Assembly: GCF_001466665.1 (NCBI RefSeq) | Contig: NZ_KQ758903.1 | Span: 62,001-126,000 of the forward strand | Length of the DNA stretch: 64,000 nt | From: Dehalogenimonas alkenigignens | GTDB lineage: Bacteria; Chloroflexota; Dehalococcoidia; Dehalococcoidales; Dehalococcoidaceae | Direction: 5' to 3' | Shown here: positions 50,061 to 58,484 of the stretch, in pieces | How positions within the stretch are numbered: the stretch's first letter is position 1 | How the letters are laid out: each line of letters opens with the position of its first letter | The notes under the pieces: model-generated | Told to the model about the DNA's origin: nothing | Databases searched by the model: none | Seen by the model: the letters and a program-made list of their open reading frames with translations, nothing else | Program-made: the position numbers and the translations under genes

Positions 50061-50593
50061 ACCGATGCTATTCTGACTCCGGCCCGTGGTCATCGTTCCC
50101 AGTTGGTAATTGACCGGTACTACGATAGAAAATTGTCAATAGGAAAATGGCCATGCCAATTAATACCACCGGGGTTCCGGCGTTCGCCAAAAATATATTT
50201 TCCTGACTCCACTAAAAACGACAAAACTCTCTTGCCAGTCATAGGAACTGGTGTGCTATCATTATCGCCGTGAACGTTTATAGCACATCTGTACCGCTTC
50301 GCCTCCGGCCAGCCTGCCTCTCCGCAGCGCTCCGTGACCGCGGGGTGCGCCGATGACTGATTCGTTTACCGGCCGGAAAGGTTCGATTTCGGCCCTTTCC
50401 GCCAAATCAATAGCTTTGGCGGCATTCGATTTTGGAACAATTCCTGCGTTCGACCCAAAGCTGAGGAGGATTCGAAAAGGAAAAATCACCGATGAAACAA
50501 AAACAATCCGCAGGCTGCCGCCTGGACTGGGGGTGGAACGCGTAACCCGCAACTCGTTTGACACCGCCGCTCTCCTGCCGTTAAGCTGGCGGT
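50061..50593 (+). other. 533-base gap with promoter element copy 3 and two weak overlapping ORFs
   Basis: The gap contains element copy 3 (50189-50262), then a possible 28-codon GTG ORF at 50270-50356 that would be leaderless, and by ATGA overlap a possible ORF from 50353 (111 codons, MTDSFTGRKGS...), which runs past 50594 out of frame with the small membrane gene. Neither resembles a known family, and the other strand is also open over the same stretch. I do not call them firmly. Either short decayed phage-type genes or non-coding leader. Confidence 0.35.
50189..50262 (+). promoter_or_regulatory. Repeated phage-block promoter element, copy 3
   Basis: AAAAATATATTTT, 17 bases, AAAAACGACAAAACTC, TTGCCA, 19 bases ending GTGTGC, TATCAT. 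Same plan and spacing as copies 1 and 2 but on the plus strand, 31 kb away from the phage genes and with a weaker -35 and a broken CGAC/GTCG palindrome. Confidence 0.6.
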
Positions 50594-50902
50594 ATGAGAA
50601 TCGGCGCGTTCGAGATAATCCTGATTATTGCCGTGATATCAGCGGCGGCCTATATCTGGCGCTGGCTGGGCGAGAAGCGGGGATATGACACTGCAGATGA
50701 GGCGGACGGCGCCGAAGATGAGCCTGCGGCTGAGCCGCCGCCTCGTTCCCGGCTGTGGGATATCGGCCTGGTGCTGGTACTGGGCGGGCTGGGCCTGCTG
50801 GCCGCCGGATATATCATCTTTATCGGCATCGCCAAAATCTTCATCTGGGCGGTTTTGATCCTTTTTGCCGGATTGACCATGCTTCTTTTATCGCGCCGCT
50901 GA
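50594..50902 (+). CDS. Membrane protein of unknown function
   Basis: A 102-residue protein: TM1 AFEIILIIAVISAAAYIWRW, an acidic loop rich in Asp, Glu, Ala and Pro (DTADEADGAEDEPAAEPPP), then LWDIGLVLVLGGLGLLAAGYII and a third hydrophobic segment FIWAVLILFAGLTMLLLS. No family recognised. It is the last gene before the candidate RNA and may be expressed from promoter copy 3, 330 bases upstream. Confidence 0.65.
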   Translation: MRIGAFEIILIIAVISAAAYIWRWLGEKRGYDTADEADGAEDEPAAEPPPRSRLWDIGLVLVLGGLGLLAAGYIIFIGIAKIFIWAVLILFAGLTMLLLSRR

Positions 50903-51049
50903 TGAGAAGATATTTTTATCTTACCTTTATCAGTATCCAAATAGTGTGATTTTTAGAAGATATATAGTTTAAACAGGAAGAATTAGCGAGTTATTTCAGT
51001 CTATTTCATCATGGATATCTTTGACACTGGCTGCATCGCTGTGAAATCA

Positions 51050-51240
51050 TAGTAGCTGTCCCAGGTAACCGATGCAATGGGGGAAATCGCCTGAACGGTT
51101 ACCTGATGGGATACCTGAAAGGGAAACTTAATCAACCCAAGGTCCGTCCTGGGAGCGTTATTGAAAACTTTGCAGGTCCTGTCAGGGAGTTCGGCTGATT
51201 AAGACCCGGGGGCAAAGGCTACCTGGGATCCCTTTTTTAC
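51050..51240 (+). ncRNA. Candidate structured non-coding RNA
   Basis: The 352-base gap 50903-51254 holds no ORF but several long pairings. TCCCAGGTA (51059-51067) can pair with TACCTGGGA (51220-51228), bringing 5' and 3' ends together. CTTAATCA (51127-51134) pairs perfectly with TGATTAAG (51196-51203). CAGGTAACC (51062-51070) can instead pair with GGTTACCTG (51097-51105), excluding the first stem. GGGATCCC then TTTTTT ends it. TTGACA at 51021 is a possible -35. Not tmRNA, RNase P or SRP RNA by their core motifs. Plus-strand orientation is inferred from the T-run. Confidence 0.55.
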
Positions 51241-51254
51241 CCCGGAATCCCCTA

Positions 51255-52664
51255 TCATGATCCCGCTTTTTCCGGGCCGCTTATTTTCGGCACAGCGATA
51301 AACGGCAGATTGCGATATTCTTCGTGATAATCAAGACCGTAGCCGATGACAAACTCATCAGGGACTTCAAAACCGACATAATTCAGCTCAATGTTCATTA
51401 ACCTCCTCGCCCTGCGGTCGAGGAGCGCGCAGACAGCCAGGCTCCGGGGGTTTTTGGATTTCAGATATTCCAGAACATAGTTCAGAGTGATGCCGGTATC
51501 CACGATATCCTCGACCAGCAGGATGTGACGGCCGGTCAGATTCAGGTCGGCATCTTTGGTGACCCGCACACCCGCCTCCTTGGTGCCGCCGTAATAGTTG
51601 ATGGCGATAAAGTCCAGGTCCATCGGCACCGTTATTTGCCTGATCAGATCAGCCATGAAGCAGAGAAATCCCCGCTGAACGCCCAGCAGCACTGGCCGCC
51701 GGTCGCGGTAGTCAGCCGAAATAAGCCCGGCAAGTTCTTTAACCCGGGCTTCGATATCCGGCGCGGAATACAGGATGCGGCTGACCCCGTGGGCGCGGGT
51801 TTCGGCCAGCGGCCCGACTCCGTATTTAGCCAGCAGGCGCTCGTAATCATTCTTGTAAAGGAGGCTGATTTTGATTTCCGGAAACAGTTCTTTAAGCCGC
51901 CGCAGTTTCCGGTTTTTCTGAGTCACCAGCGACTGTTTCATGGTCGTCAGTTCTACGTATAGATCAAAACTGGGCAAATAAAAATCCGGGGTGAACATCT
52001 CCGGGGTTCCCTTAATTACTCGTCCGATAGGAAAAGAACGCGGTTCGTAAAACCAGGGAACGCCATAGAAATCAAGGATCCGGGCAAACTCAGCTTCGCT
52101 GGGATGGGCGAAGTTCACCAGTTCACAGGGTTTGGTCGCCACCGACGTTTCTTTCGGCTGGCTCATCCCTTCTTCAGGCTGGCGGGCCAGGGTCATTCCG
52201 GCCAGCTGGGCAACAGCTTTAAGAAAGCTCGTATCCTGCGCCGTTAAAGAAGCGGATTCCTGGAAATATACCCGTAGCGCGCCGGTGCAACGTCCCAGAG
52301 TCAAAATTGGCACGCCGACAATGGAAACGATCCCCGCCTTAGCGGCTGATTCAGGGTATTCCACCCGGGGATCCGAAGCGGCGTTCTGAATACAAACGAT
52401 TTCTTCTGAAGAGGTCTCATTCAAACTTTTCCTGGCATCAATCAAGCCCTTGTGGATATATGATGGCGGCAGCCGCGAGTGGGCGGAATGGATAAGACGG
52501 CTGCCGGTGGCATCCAGTAAGGCGATAGCGCTGCCCGCCCCAAAACAGCGTGAGGTGATTCTGGTCAGAGCGGTCAATTTATCTTTCAGGGAACTGCCGG
52601 AAGAAGCGGCATTTATCGCTTGCCGCAGTGCCTTGCAATAGTCTTGTCTCTTGTTTTCCGGCAT
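51255..52664 (-). CDS. GAF / nuclease-fold-like / phosphoribosyltransferase fusion protein
   Basis: A 469-residue three-part protein. Residues ~20-165: GAF sensor domain (LTALTRITSRCFGAGSAIAL, VSIVGVPILTLGRCTGALRV). Residues ~190-285: a restriction-endonuclease-like segment with PDFYLPSFDLYVELT, the PD...ExT pattern of a PD-(D/E)xK-type fold with the last Lys replaced by Thr. Residues ~290-460: a hypoxanthine-phosphoribosyltransferase-type domain (VLLGVQRGFLCFMADLIRQ, LLVEDIVDTGITLNYVLEYL with the PRPP loop, VGFEVPDEFVIGYGLDYHEEYRNLPFI). PRPP and hypoxanthine/guanine salvage is likely; the front domains suggest regulation. Confidence 0.88.
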   Translation of the reverse strand: MPENKRQDYCKALRQAINAASSGSSLKDKLTALTRITSRCFGAGSAIALLDATGSRLIHSAHSRLPPSYIHKGLIDARKSLNETSSEEIVCIQNAASDPRVEYPESAAKAGIVSIVGVPILTLGRCTGALRVYFQESASLTAQDTSFLKAVAQLAGMTLARQPEEGMSQPKETSVATKPCELVNFAHPSEAEFARILDFYGVPWFYEPRSFPIGRVIKGTPEMFTPDFYLPSFDLYVELTTMKQSLVTQKNRKLRRLKELFPEIKISLLYKNDYERLLAKYGVGPLAETRAHGVSRILYSAPDIEARVKELAGLISADYRDRRPVLLGVQRGFLCFMADLIRQITVPMDLDFIAINYYGGTKEAGVRVTKDADLNLTGRHILLVEDIVDTGITLNYVLEYLKSKNPRSLAVCALLDRRARRLMNIELNYVGFEVPDEFVIGYGLDYHEEYRNLPFIAVPKISGPEKAGS

Positions 52665-52753
52665 ATCGGTATCAGTATATCAAAGATGCGCCCGGGGCGA
52701 CCGGTGCCGCGCTGTCCCCTGCCATCTAATCATCGTAAGACGAGAAAAAGGTG

Positions 52754-52783
52754 AGCGGCGTTCTCCCGTAGGAGAACGCCGCT
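52754..52783 (-). terminator. Terminator of the ftsA-ftsZ operon
   Basis: AGCGGCGTTCTCC-CGTA-GGAGAACGCCGCT, a 13-bp perfect stem, followed on the minus strand by CACCTTTTTC. Lies 21 bases past the ftsZ stop. Confidence 0.9.
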
Positions 52784-52804
52784 GTGGGTTCCATTTCCGT
52801 TAGA

Positions 52805-53929
52805 CTACCGCCAGGAATTGCGGACCGGCGGCCGGTTGGACCTTACGGTTTCCGGGGCCGGGGCCCGGTTCTGGGAGAACAGCGGCCGGCGCAGGAAGGA
52901 CGGGACGTCCAGTTCATCCTCGCTCTTGATGCCGCGGAGCTGGTTGGTCAGTTCGTCATCCATACCGCCGTCCTCAGCATTGGTATGGAAACCGGTGGCG
53001 ATAAGGGTAATGCGGACATCGCTGCCCATATTGCTGTTGGTACCCACGCCGAAGATGATGTTGGCATCCGGATCCACTGATTTGCGGATGACCTCGGCGG
53101 CTTCATTTACCTCGAAGAGGGACAGGTCGGAGGGACCGACGATGTTGAACAGGACGCCGCGGGAACCGGTAACCGAAACATCCAGCAGCGGTGAAGCCAA
53201 AGCCTCGCGGGCAGCGTCCATGGCGCGGTTCTTGCCGGTGCCGCGGCCGATGCTCATCCAGGCTGGGCCGGCATCTTTCATCACTGCTTTGACATCGGCG
53301 AAGTCCAGGTTGATGGTACCGGGAACGGTGATGACCTCAGAAATCGCCTGGACACCGTGACGCAGCACGTCATCGGCCATCTTGAAGGCGGCATCGACGC
53401 CGGTTTTAGCATCGCAGAGTTCCAGCAGCCGGTCGTTGGGGATGATGATCAGAGTGTCGACTTTTCCGAGTAATTTCTGAATGCCCTCTTTGGCAGTCTT
53501 GGTGCGATGTGAACCTTCGAAGCCAAAGGGTTTGGTAACCACGGCGATGGTCAGGGCGCCGCTTTTCTTGGCTTCTTCCGCGACTATGGGGGCAGAACCG
53601 GTACCGGTGCCGCCGCCCATGCCGGCGGTGACGAAAACCATATCGGAACCGCCAACCAGTTCGCGGATGTCATCGCGGGACTCCTCGGCCGCCTTTTGGC
53701 CCATGGTGTGATCGCCGCCGGCGCCGAGGCCGCGGGTCACCCGTTCGCCCAGCTGAACGCGAACGGGGGCTTCGGTTATCGCCAGCGCCTGGGCATCGGT
53801 GTTCAGAGCGATAAATTCAACGCCCTGGATCTCTTCCCGAACCATGCGGGTGATAGCGTTGCAGCCGCCGCCGCCGCAGCCGAATACCTTGATCCTGGCC
53901 GGATTGGGAACGTAGCTCGTCTTAGCCAT
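52805..53929 (-). CDS. ftsZ: Cell division protein FtsZ
   Basis: Tubulin-like GTPase forming the division ring. The 374-residue protein has the tubulin signature [10 protein letters not shown] at about residues 104-113, the N-terminal [13 protein letters not shown] loop and NTDAQAL. The C-terminal peptide LDVPSFLRR (~residues 345-353) is the conserved FtsA-binding motif, followed by a short Arg/Pro tail. All expected parts are present although the cluster lacks cell-wall genes. Forty-two bases downstream of ftsA on the same strand. Confidence 0.98.
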   Translation of the reverse strand: MAKTSYVPNPARIKVFGCGGGGCNAITRMVREEIQGVEFIALNTDAQALAITEAPVRVQLGERVTRGLGAGGDHTMGQKAAEESRDDIRELVGGSDMVFVTAGMGGGTGTGSAPIVAEEAKKSGALTIAVVTKPFGFEGSHRTKTAKEGIQKLLGKVDTLIIIPNDRLLELCDAKTGVDAAFKMADDVLRHGVQAISEVITVPGTINLDFADVKAVMKDAGPAWMSIGRGTGKNRAMDAAREALASPLLDVSVTGSRGVLFNIVGPSDLSLFEVNEAAEVIRKSVDPDANIIFGVGTNSNMGSDVRITLIATGFHTNAEDGGMDDELTNQLRGIKSEDELDVPSFLRRPLFSQNRAPAPETVRSNRPPVRNSWR

Positions 53930-53971
53930 ATTCTTTTTTCTCCTCGCTATATTTTCAGATTCAATTATTTT

Positions 53972-55183
53972 CTAGTTATTGCCGAAGAATTTGGAAAGCA
54001 TGCCCTTCATCCGGTTGAAGAAACCGAAACCGCCCCAGCTCTGTTTCTTCGGCGCGTTCTTGGCGCCCCAGAGCAGCAGACCGACACCGGTGGCATACGC
54101 CGGATCTCTCAGGGCATCGGTCAGTCCGTAGATATTACCCGGCATACCGACCCTGACCGGCAGGCGGGAGATATCCCGGCCCAGCGTTTCCAGCCCGGCG
54201 ATGTTGGACGAACCGCCGGTGAAGACGATGCCCGCCGGTACGACGCTTTCGTAGTCCGAGCGGGGGAGTTCGAGCAGGATCAACCTGGTGATCTCTTCGA
54301 TACGGGCGCGCAGGATGTCGCACAGGTCCTGGTAAGAGATGCCGTGGCCATCTTCGGAGATGGGGCTCTGCTCCATCCGGCTCTCGTAGACAGGCATGCA
54401 GGAACCGTAGCGCTTCTTCATCTCTTCGGCTACGTCGAACGGCAAGCCAAGGCCGATAGCCACGTCGCGGGTGAGCTGGTAACCGGCTACCGGTAAAATG
54501 GCGGTGTGCCAGATGGCGCCGTCTTTAAAGATGCAGACGTCGGTTGTGCCGCCGCCGATGTCGGCCAGAACGACGCCGACCTGTTTTTCGTCCTCGGTCA
54601 GCACCGCCTCGGACGAGGCCAGCGGCTCCAGGACGAGATCATCGATCTCGATGCCCAGTCCGCGGATGCATTTGACCAGGTTCTGGACTGAGGCGGCAGC
54701 CGCGGTGATGACGTGCGTTTCCACGTCCAGGCGGAAGCCGTGCATGCCCACCGGATTCCTGACGCCCACCTGGCCGTCGACGGCGTACTGGCGGGGGATG
54801 ACATGGAGCAATTTGCGGTCATTGGGGACCTTGATGGACTGGGCGCTGGAAAGCACGCGCTTTAAGTCATCTGGGCGTACCAGCCGGTCGTTCCGGGTGA
54901 TAGCCACCACGCCCTTGTTGTTGACCGAGCTGACGTGCCGGCCGGTCACGCCGACATAGGCGCTTTCGACCCTGTAATTGGCGGCTTGTTCAGCCTTCCT
55001 GATTGATTCCTTGATCGATGCCGCGGCATCGTTGATATTGACCACTAGACCCTTATGCAAGCCATGCGACGGGGTGATACCTACGCCGATTACCTGCGTT
55101 GAGCCGTTCTCGGTGATTTCAGCGATGGCGGTACAAATCTTAGTTGTACCGACGTCAATCGCCGTAATTACCCTGCGTTTCAT
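53972..55183 (-). CDS. ftsA: Cell division protein FtsA
   Basis: Actin-like ATPase that tethers FtsZ to the membrane. The 403-residue protein has phosphate-1 AIDVGTTKICTAIAE, the SHS2-type 1C insertion, phosphate-2 VLADIGGGTTDVCIF and the adenosine motif GIVFTGGSSNIAGLETL. The C-terminus GFFNRMKGMLSKFFGNN is the amphipathic membrane-targeting helix. Normal length. 75 bases after rsmH. Confidence 0.97.
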   Translation of the reverse strand: MKRRVITAIDVGTTKICTAIAEITENGSTQVIGVGITPSHGLHKGLVVNINDAAASIKESIRKAEQAANYRVESAYVGVTGRHVSSVNNKGVVAITRNDRLVRPDDLKRVLSSAQSIKVPNDRKLLHVIPRQYAVDGQVGVRNPVGMHGFRLDVETHVITAAAASVQNLVKCIRGLGIEIDDLVLEPLASSEAVLTEDEKQVGVVLADIGGGTTDVCIFKDGAIWHTAILPVAGYQLTRDVAIGLGLPFDVAEEMKKRYGSCMPVYESRMEQSPISEDGHGISYQDLCDILRARIEEITRLILLELPRSDYESVVPAGIVFTGGSSNIAGLETLGRDISRLPVRVGMPGNIYGLTDALRDPAYATGVGLLLWGAKNAPKKQSWGGFGFFNRMKGMLSKFFGNN

Positions 55184-55258
55184 TTCCTCCTCCTTTGAAT
55201 CTGATTCGCGTTTCTAATATTCGATTGGTATTTTATGTTGCTCGGCGTTTCGCCTCTC

Positions 55259-56320
55259 TCACATCGCCAACCTCCTTCTCAAGGGGGTCCCTGAGGGTTC
55301 AGGGGTTGGGCTGCCCACCTCACTTTGCTCTTCGGCTATCACGGGTTCTTTTGGACTCAGAAAAAAATGCGTCTCAAGCGGTGCAGCCTCCTCACGGCTT
55401 AGAATCCGCTCCGCCGCCCGCAGCTTGGCGCTGCGGCTTCGCGGGTTGTCCCATACCTCTTCCGGCGAAGGCGTAATCACCTTCTTATTCAGGAGCCGCA
55501 GCCGGGCGGCATGCCCGCAGCGGCATTCCGGCAGCTCCGGCGGGCAGATGCACTCAGCCGATTCCTGCTGCATAAAACGCTTGACGATACGATCCTCGAG
55601 GGAGTGATACGAGATGACCACCAGGCGCCCGCCAAAGCCCAGCAGCCTGGTCGCCTGGTCCAGAGCGCGCTCCAGTTTGACCAGTTCATCATTGACCGCG
55701 ATCCTGAGTGCCTGGAAACTGCGGGTAGCCGGGTGAATGTCCTCGTGCCGGCCGACAGCCCGCGAGATCATGGCCGCCAGTTCAGTGGTTGTTTTGAAGG
55801 GCCGGTGCTCGACGATGCGCCGGGCGATAATGCGGCTCTTCCGCTCTTCTCCGTAGCGCCACAGGATATCGGCGATGTCGGCTTCGGCATAGGTGTTGAT
55901 GATGTCGGCGGCGGTGAGTTTCTGCTCCGGCGAGAATCTCATGTCCAGCGGCTGGCCGTGCTGGAAAGAAAAGCCGCGCCCGGCCTCGGTCAGCTGCATC
56001 GATGCCAATCCCAGATCAAGGAGTACGCCGTGAACCGGGTAGAAATCGTTGCTGCGGGCGACCGCTTCCATCTGGTCGAAGTTGCGGTTGACCAGTAAAT
56101 ACGAGCCTTCGGAATGCCGCAGGTTCCGGCGGGCGACCGCCAGGCTGGCCGGATCGGCGTCGAAACCCAGAAGTTGTCCTCCCGGCGCTGAGAGTTCCAG
56201 GATAGCGCGGGCGTGACCCCCGGCGCCAACCGTCCCGTCAATGTAACGGCCTCCCGGCCCGACCGCCAGGGCCTGGAGCGTTTCCTCCAGCATCACCGGA
56301 ATATGAAGCAGGTCCTTCAT
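55259..56320 (-). CDS. rsmH: 16S rRNA (cytosine(1402)-N4)-methyltransferase RsmH
   Basis: Methylates C1402 of 16S rRNA. I chose the ATG at 56320, overlapping the mraZ stop as ATGA. Motifs: [16 protein letters not shown] loop [24 protein letters not shown], the Cys-rich [14 protein letters not shown] insert, and [10 protein letters not shown]. The last ~25 residues ([15 protein letters not shown]...) are an unusual tail encoded by DNA resembling a dispersed intergenic repeat, so the stop has probably moved. Otherwise full length. Confidence 0.96.
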   Translation of the reverse strand: MKDLLHIPVMLEETLQALAVGPGGRYIDGTVGAGGHARAILELSAPGGQLLGFDADPASLAVARRNLRHSEGSYLLVNRNFDQMEAVARSNDFYPVHGVLLDLGLASMQLTEAGRGFSFQHGQPLDMRFSPEQKLTAADIINTYAEADIADILWRYGEERKSRIIARRIVEHRPFKTTTELAAMISRAVGRHEDIHPATRSFQALRIAVNDELVKLERALDQATRLLGFGGRLVVISYHSLEDRIVKRFMQQESAECICPPELPECRCGHAARLRLLNKKVITPSPEEVWDNPRSRSAKLRAAERILSREEAAPLETHFFLSPKEPVIAEEQSEVGSPTPEPSGTPLRRRLAM

Positions 56321-56745
56321 CCGCGCTTCTCGAGGCTTTCCATAATTTGCCAAGCCTGGGCCAGGTCCTCCGCCTTCTCGATGTCCCAGGCTGCTTTATC
56401 CCATATCTCAAGATGGTCGGATACGCCTACCACCACGGCATCCGAGCCGATGCCGGCGCCGATGCGCAGCGGTTCAGGCAGTGCTAAACGGCCCTGGTTG
56501 TCCATTAAAGCTGGAAAGGCTTGCCCGAAAACGGAGCGTTTCAGCTTGCGTAATTTGGAATGGCTGGTGGTTGCGGTGGAAATCGCCGCTGTAAACTGAT
56601 GCCACGCTTCGGCGGAGTAGGCGTTGAGATTACCGTCAGGTCCGGGGGACAGGATAACTCCGTCCTTAAGCTGCGGCCGGAAGCGGGGCGGCACAGGAAG
56701 CCGGCCCTTTTCGTCAATTTTATAATGGAACTCACCAAAAAACAT
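56317..56745 (-). CDS. mraZ: Transcriptional regulator MraZ
   Basis: A 142-residue protein with two AbrB-like swapped-hairpin domains that binds the dcw promoter. The start at 56745 gives the family N-terminus [20 protein letters not shown]. The second domain shows [20 protein letters not shown]. Upstream in-frame ATGs would sit inside the MraZ boxes. It heads the rsmH-ftsA-ftsZ cluster and, judging from the boxes before it, represses or tunes its own promoter. Confidence 0.96.
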   Translation of the reverse strand: MFFGEFHYKIDEKGRLPVPPRFRPQLKDGVILSPGPDGNLNAYSAEAWHQFTAAISTATTSHSKLRKLKRSVFGQAFPALMDNQGRLALPEPLRIGAGIGSDAVVVGVSDHLEIWDKAAWDIEKAEDLAQAWQIMESLEKRG

Positions 56746-56767
56746 GTCGCCCCGTGGGCCCCCTATC

Positions 56768-56820
56768 TCCCACAAATTACCACGTTTACCCATTTTATGG
56801 GCGTATATAATCGTTGTCAA
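56768..56820 (-). promoter_or_regulatory. mraZ promoter with three MraZ-binding repeats
   Basis: Minus strand: TTGACA (56820-56815), 17-base spacer, TAAAAT (56797-56792). Overlapping and following the -10 are TGGGT (56792-56788), TGGTA (56782-56778) and TGGGA (56772-56768), three TGGGN-type boxes at exactly 10-bp spacing, which is the MraZ recognition pattern known from model bacteria. Confidence 0.88.
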
Positions 56821-56898
56821 TACTTTTTTTAGAAATATTTTAGAACGCGCGCATTTATCAGCGCCCTGCTCTGACGAAAGGTTGGCGGGGAAAATAAG

Positions 56899-56921
56899 AA
56901 GGCGGGCTTTTCGCCCGCCTT
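56899..56921. terminator. Hairpin terminator
   Basis: AAGGCGGGC-TTTTC-GCCCGCCTT. On the minus strand it is followed by CTTATTTTCC, 26 bases beyond the stop of gene 56948-57154. Confidence 0.75.
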
Positions 56922-56947
56922 TCGGTTACTCAAAGCCCTGGTTTAAT

Positions 56948-57154
56948 CTACTTTTTGACTGACCATACCAGAGCTACTACCCAACCGATAAAAGTCCAGC
57001 CCAGCAGGAGGTTAAGCAGAAAGATGGAAAGTGTATTACGGCGGTGCCCGGCAAGGGCGATAATGGTAGGCAAAAAGTAAAGCACAGCACTTATCAGCAG
57101 GCTCACGAAACCGAAAAACCCGCCGAAGAAAAAACTCAATATGTTTTCTAACAT
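56948..57154 (-). CDS. Superinfection-immunity-like small membrane protein
   Basis: A 68-residue two-TM protein that matches the Imm_superinfect-type pattern: LISAVLYFLPTIIALAGHRRN, then SIFLLNLLLGWTFIGWVVALVW. The family takes its name from a phage T4 protein that blocks DNA entry by a second phage, but most bacterial members are untested. Two strong hydrophobic helices joined by a basic turn, no signal peptide. Stands alone with its own hairpin. Confidence 0.8.
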   Translation of the reverse strand: MLENILSFFFGGFFGFVSLLISAVLYFLPTIIALAGHRRNTLSIFLLNLLLGWTFIGWVVALVWSVKK

Positions 57155-57259
57155 GAATTTCGCAGTCTCCTTCCAGATAGACTACCTTAAAACAACCGTT
57201 ATTATCAAGAATGCCATCGTTGTGCCTTAAATCACCATCTCCCCAGGGGCCATCGGCGT

Positions 57260-57288
57260 TGAATTGTCTACCGATGACCGCTTACAAT
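57260..57288 (+). promoter_or_regulatory. Promoter for a leaderless transcript
   Basis: TTGAAT (57260-57265), 17 bases, TACAAT (57283-57288). The ATG at 57296 lies 7 bases after the -10, at the expected transcription start. Confidence 0.6.
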
Positions 57289-57295
57289 GGGCGCG

Positions 57296-57988
57296 ATGAA
57301 CATTCCCCGGTTGCTTGGGCAACTCCAGGATGCCGATCTCGCCGCCGATGCCTGCCGGGAGCAGATCGGCCGCATCAGTGCGGAATTAAATTCGGACGCT
57401 CTGGCTCCGGAGCGCGCCGCACTGGAGAACATGCGGGACAGCCTGAAGAACCTTAACCATCAGCTCCGGGAGACAACCGCTCAAGCAGACGATCTAACAT
57501 CGCGCATCCAGGTCTACGAGGAAAAGCTTTACTCGGGCCGCATCACCAGTCCCAAAGAGCTGTCAACCCTCCAGAAGGATATCGAACTTCTGAAAGGGCA
57601 CCGCGCGCCACACGAGGACCGGGCACTGGAGCTTATGGAGGCTATCGACGACGCCGAGGACGGCATCGCCCGGGCCGAGGCGACGCTGCAGCGCCACAAG
57701 GAGGCTCTCGAGGTTCGCCGCAGGGAACTCGGCGAGAAAATGCGGACCGCCGGCGCCGAACTGTCGGGGCATGAAGCCAGGCGCGCCGCCCTGTTAACCG
57801 AGATCCCAGCCGAGGCCGCGGAGCAATATCGCCTGTTGCGGCAGCAGAAGGGCCGCGCCGTGGCCAGAGTGGAGCAGGGCGCCTGCCGCGGCTGCGGCAT
57901 CGCCGTCACCTCCGCGTGGCTGCACCGCGCCAGGGCGGGTGAGATCGTCCGCTGCACCAACTGCGCCCGGATTTTATACCTGGAGTGA
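57296..57988 (+). CDS. C4-type zinc-ribbon coiled-coil protein (CT398/DUF164 family)
   Basis: A 230-residue protein: a long coiled coil (residues ~10-190, for example ALENMRDSLKNLNHQLRETTAQADDL) and a C-terminal zinc ribbon CRGCGIAVTSAW...RCTNCARILYLE with four cysteines in C-x2-C ... C-x2-C form. Members are widespread and uncharacterised; proposed links are to secretion or RNA. The start at 57296 fits a leaderless promoter; an ATG three codons earlier overlaps the -10. Four bases before the RNase HI gene. Confidence 0.9.
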   Translation: MNIPRLLGQLQDADLAADACREQIGRISAELNSDALAPERAALENMRDSLKNLNHQLRETTAQADDLTSRIQVYEEKLYSGRITSPKELSTLQKDIELLKGHRAPHEDRALELMEAIDDAEDGIARAEATLQRHKEALEVRRRELGEKMRTAGAELSGHEARRAALLTEIPAEAAEQYRLLRQQKGRAVARVEQGACRGCGIAVTSAWLHRARAGEIVRCTNCARILYLE

Positions 57989-57992
57989 CCGT

Positions 57993-58391
57993 ATGACATA
58001 TCTTATCGCCAACACCGACGCCGCCTGCCGCGGCAATCCCGGCGAATCCGCCATCGGCATCCTCATCCGCACTTCAACCGGCCAGGTAGTGAAGACTGTC
58101 AGCCGCGCCATCGGACGGATGACCAACAACCAAGCCGAATACCACGCCATCATCTCGGCGCTGGAGGAAGCCTCAAAGCTGGGGGCGGAGGAACTGACGC
58201 TGATTGCTGATTCTGAATTAGCCGTTAAACAGCTTACCGGCCGGTACCGGGTGAAAAATCCCGGTCTTGAACCGCTCTACGCCAAGGTCAAAATATTGGA
58301 ATCAAAGTTTAAGAAGGTTACCTACCGCCATGTCCCAAGGGAACGCAACTCTGATGCCGACGGCCTGGCTAATAAAGCCTTCAAGAGTTAA
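57993..58391 (+). CDS. Ribonuclease HI family protein
   Basis: A 132-residue RNase H-fold protein that cuts RNA in RNA-DNA hybrids. Catalytic acids: Asp in IANTDAACRGNPGESAIG, Glu in NNQAEYHAII, Asp in LIADSELAVKQL and the final Asp in RERNSDADGLANKA. This compact type lacks the basic protrusion of E. coli RNase HI. ATG at 57993 has GGAGTGACC upstream. In an operon with the zinc-ribbon gene. Confidence 0.94.
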   Translation: MTYLIANTDAACRGNPGESAIGILIRTSTGQVVKTVSRAIGRMTNNQAEYHAIISALEEASKLGAEELTLIADSELAVKQLTGRYRVKNPGLEPLYAKVKILESKFKKVTYRHVPRERNSDADGLANKAFKS

Positions 58392-58484
58392 TTCGTCCCA
58401 TCTGCAGCCCGGTACCTGACAAAATGTTTGATTAACTGGACTCCGGTGTTAGAATAAATTAAATAAACAACCGAGGAGACTGCC

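Noticed and set aside
51050-51240. tmRNA, RNase P RNA or SRP RNA
   Set aside because: The core motifs of those RNAs (tRNA-like end, GAGGAAAGTCC-type P4 region, GGTCAGG...GGAAGG apical loop) are absent, so only an unassigned structured RNA is claimed.
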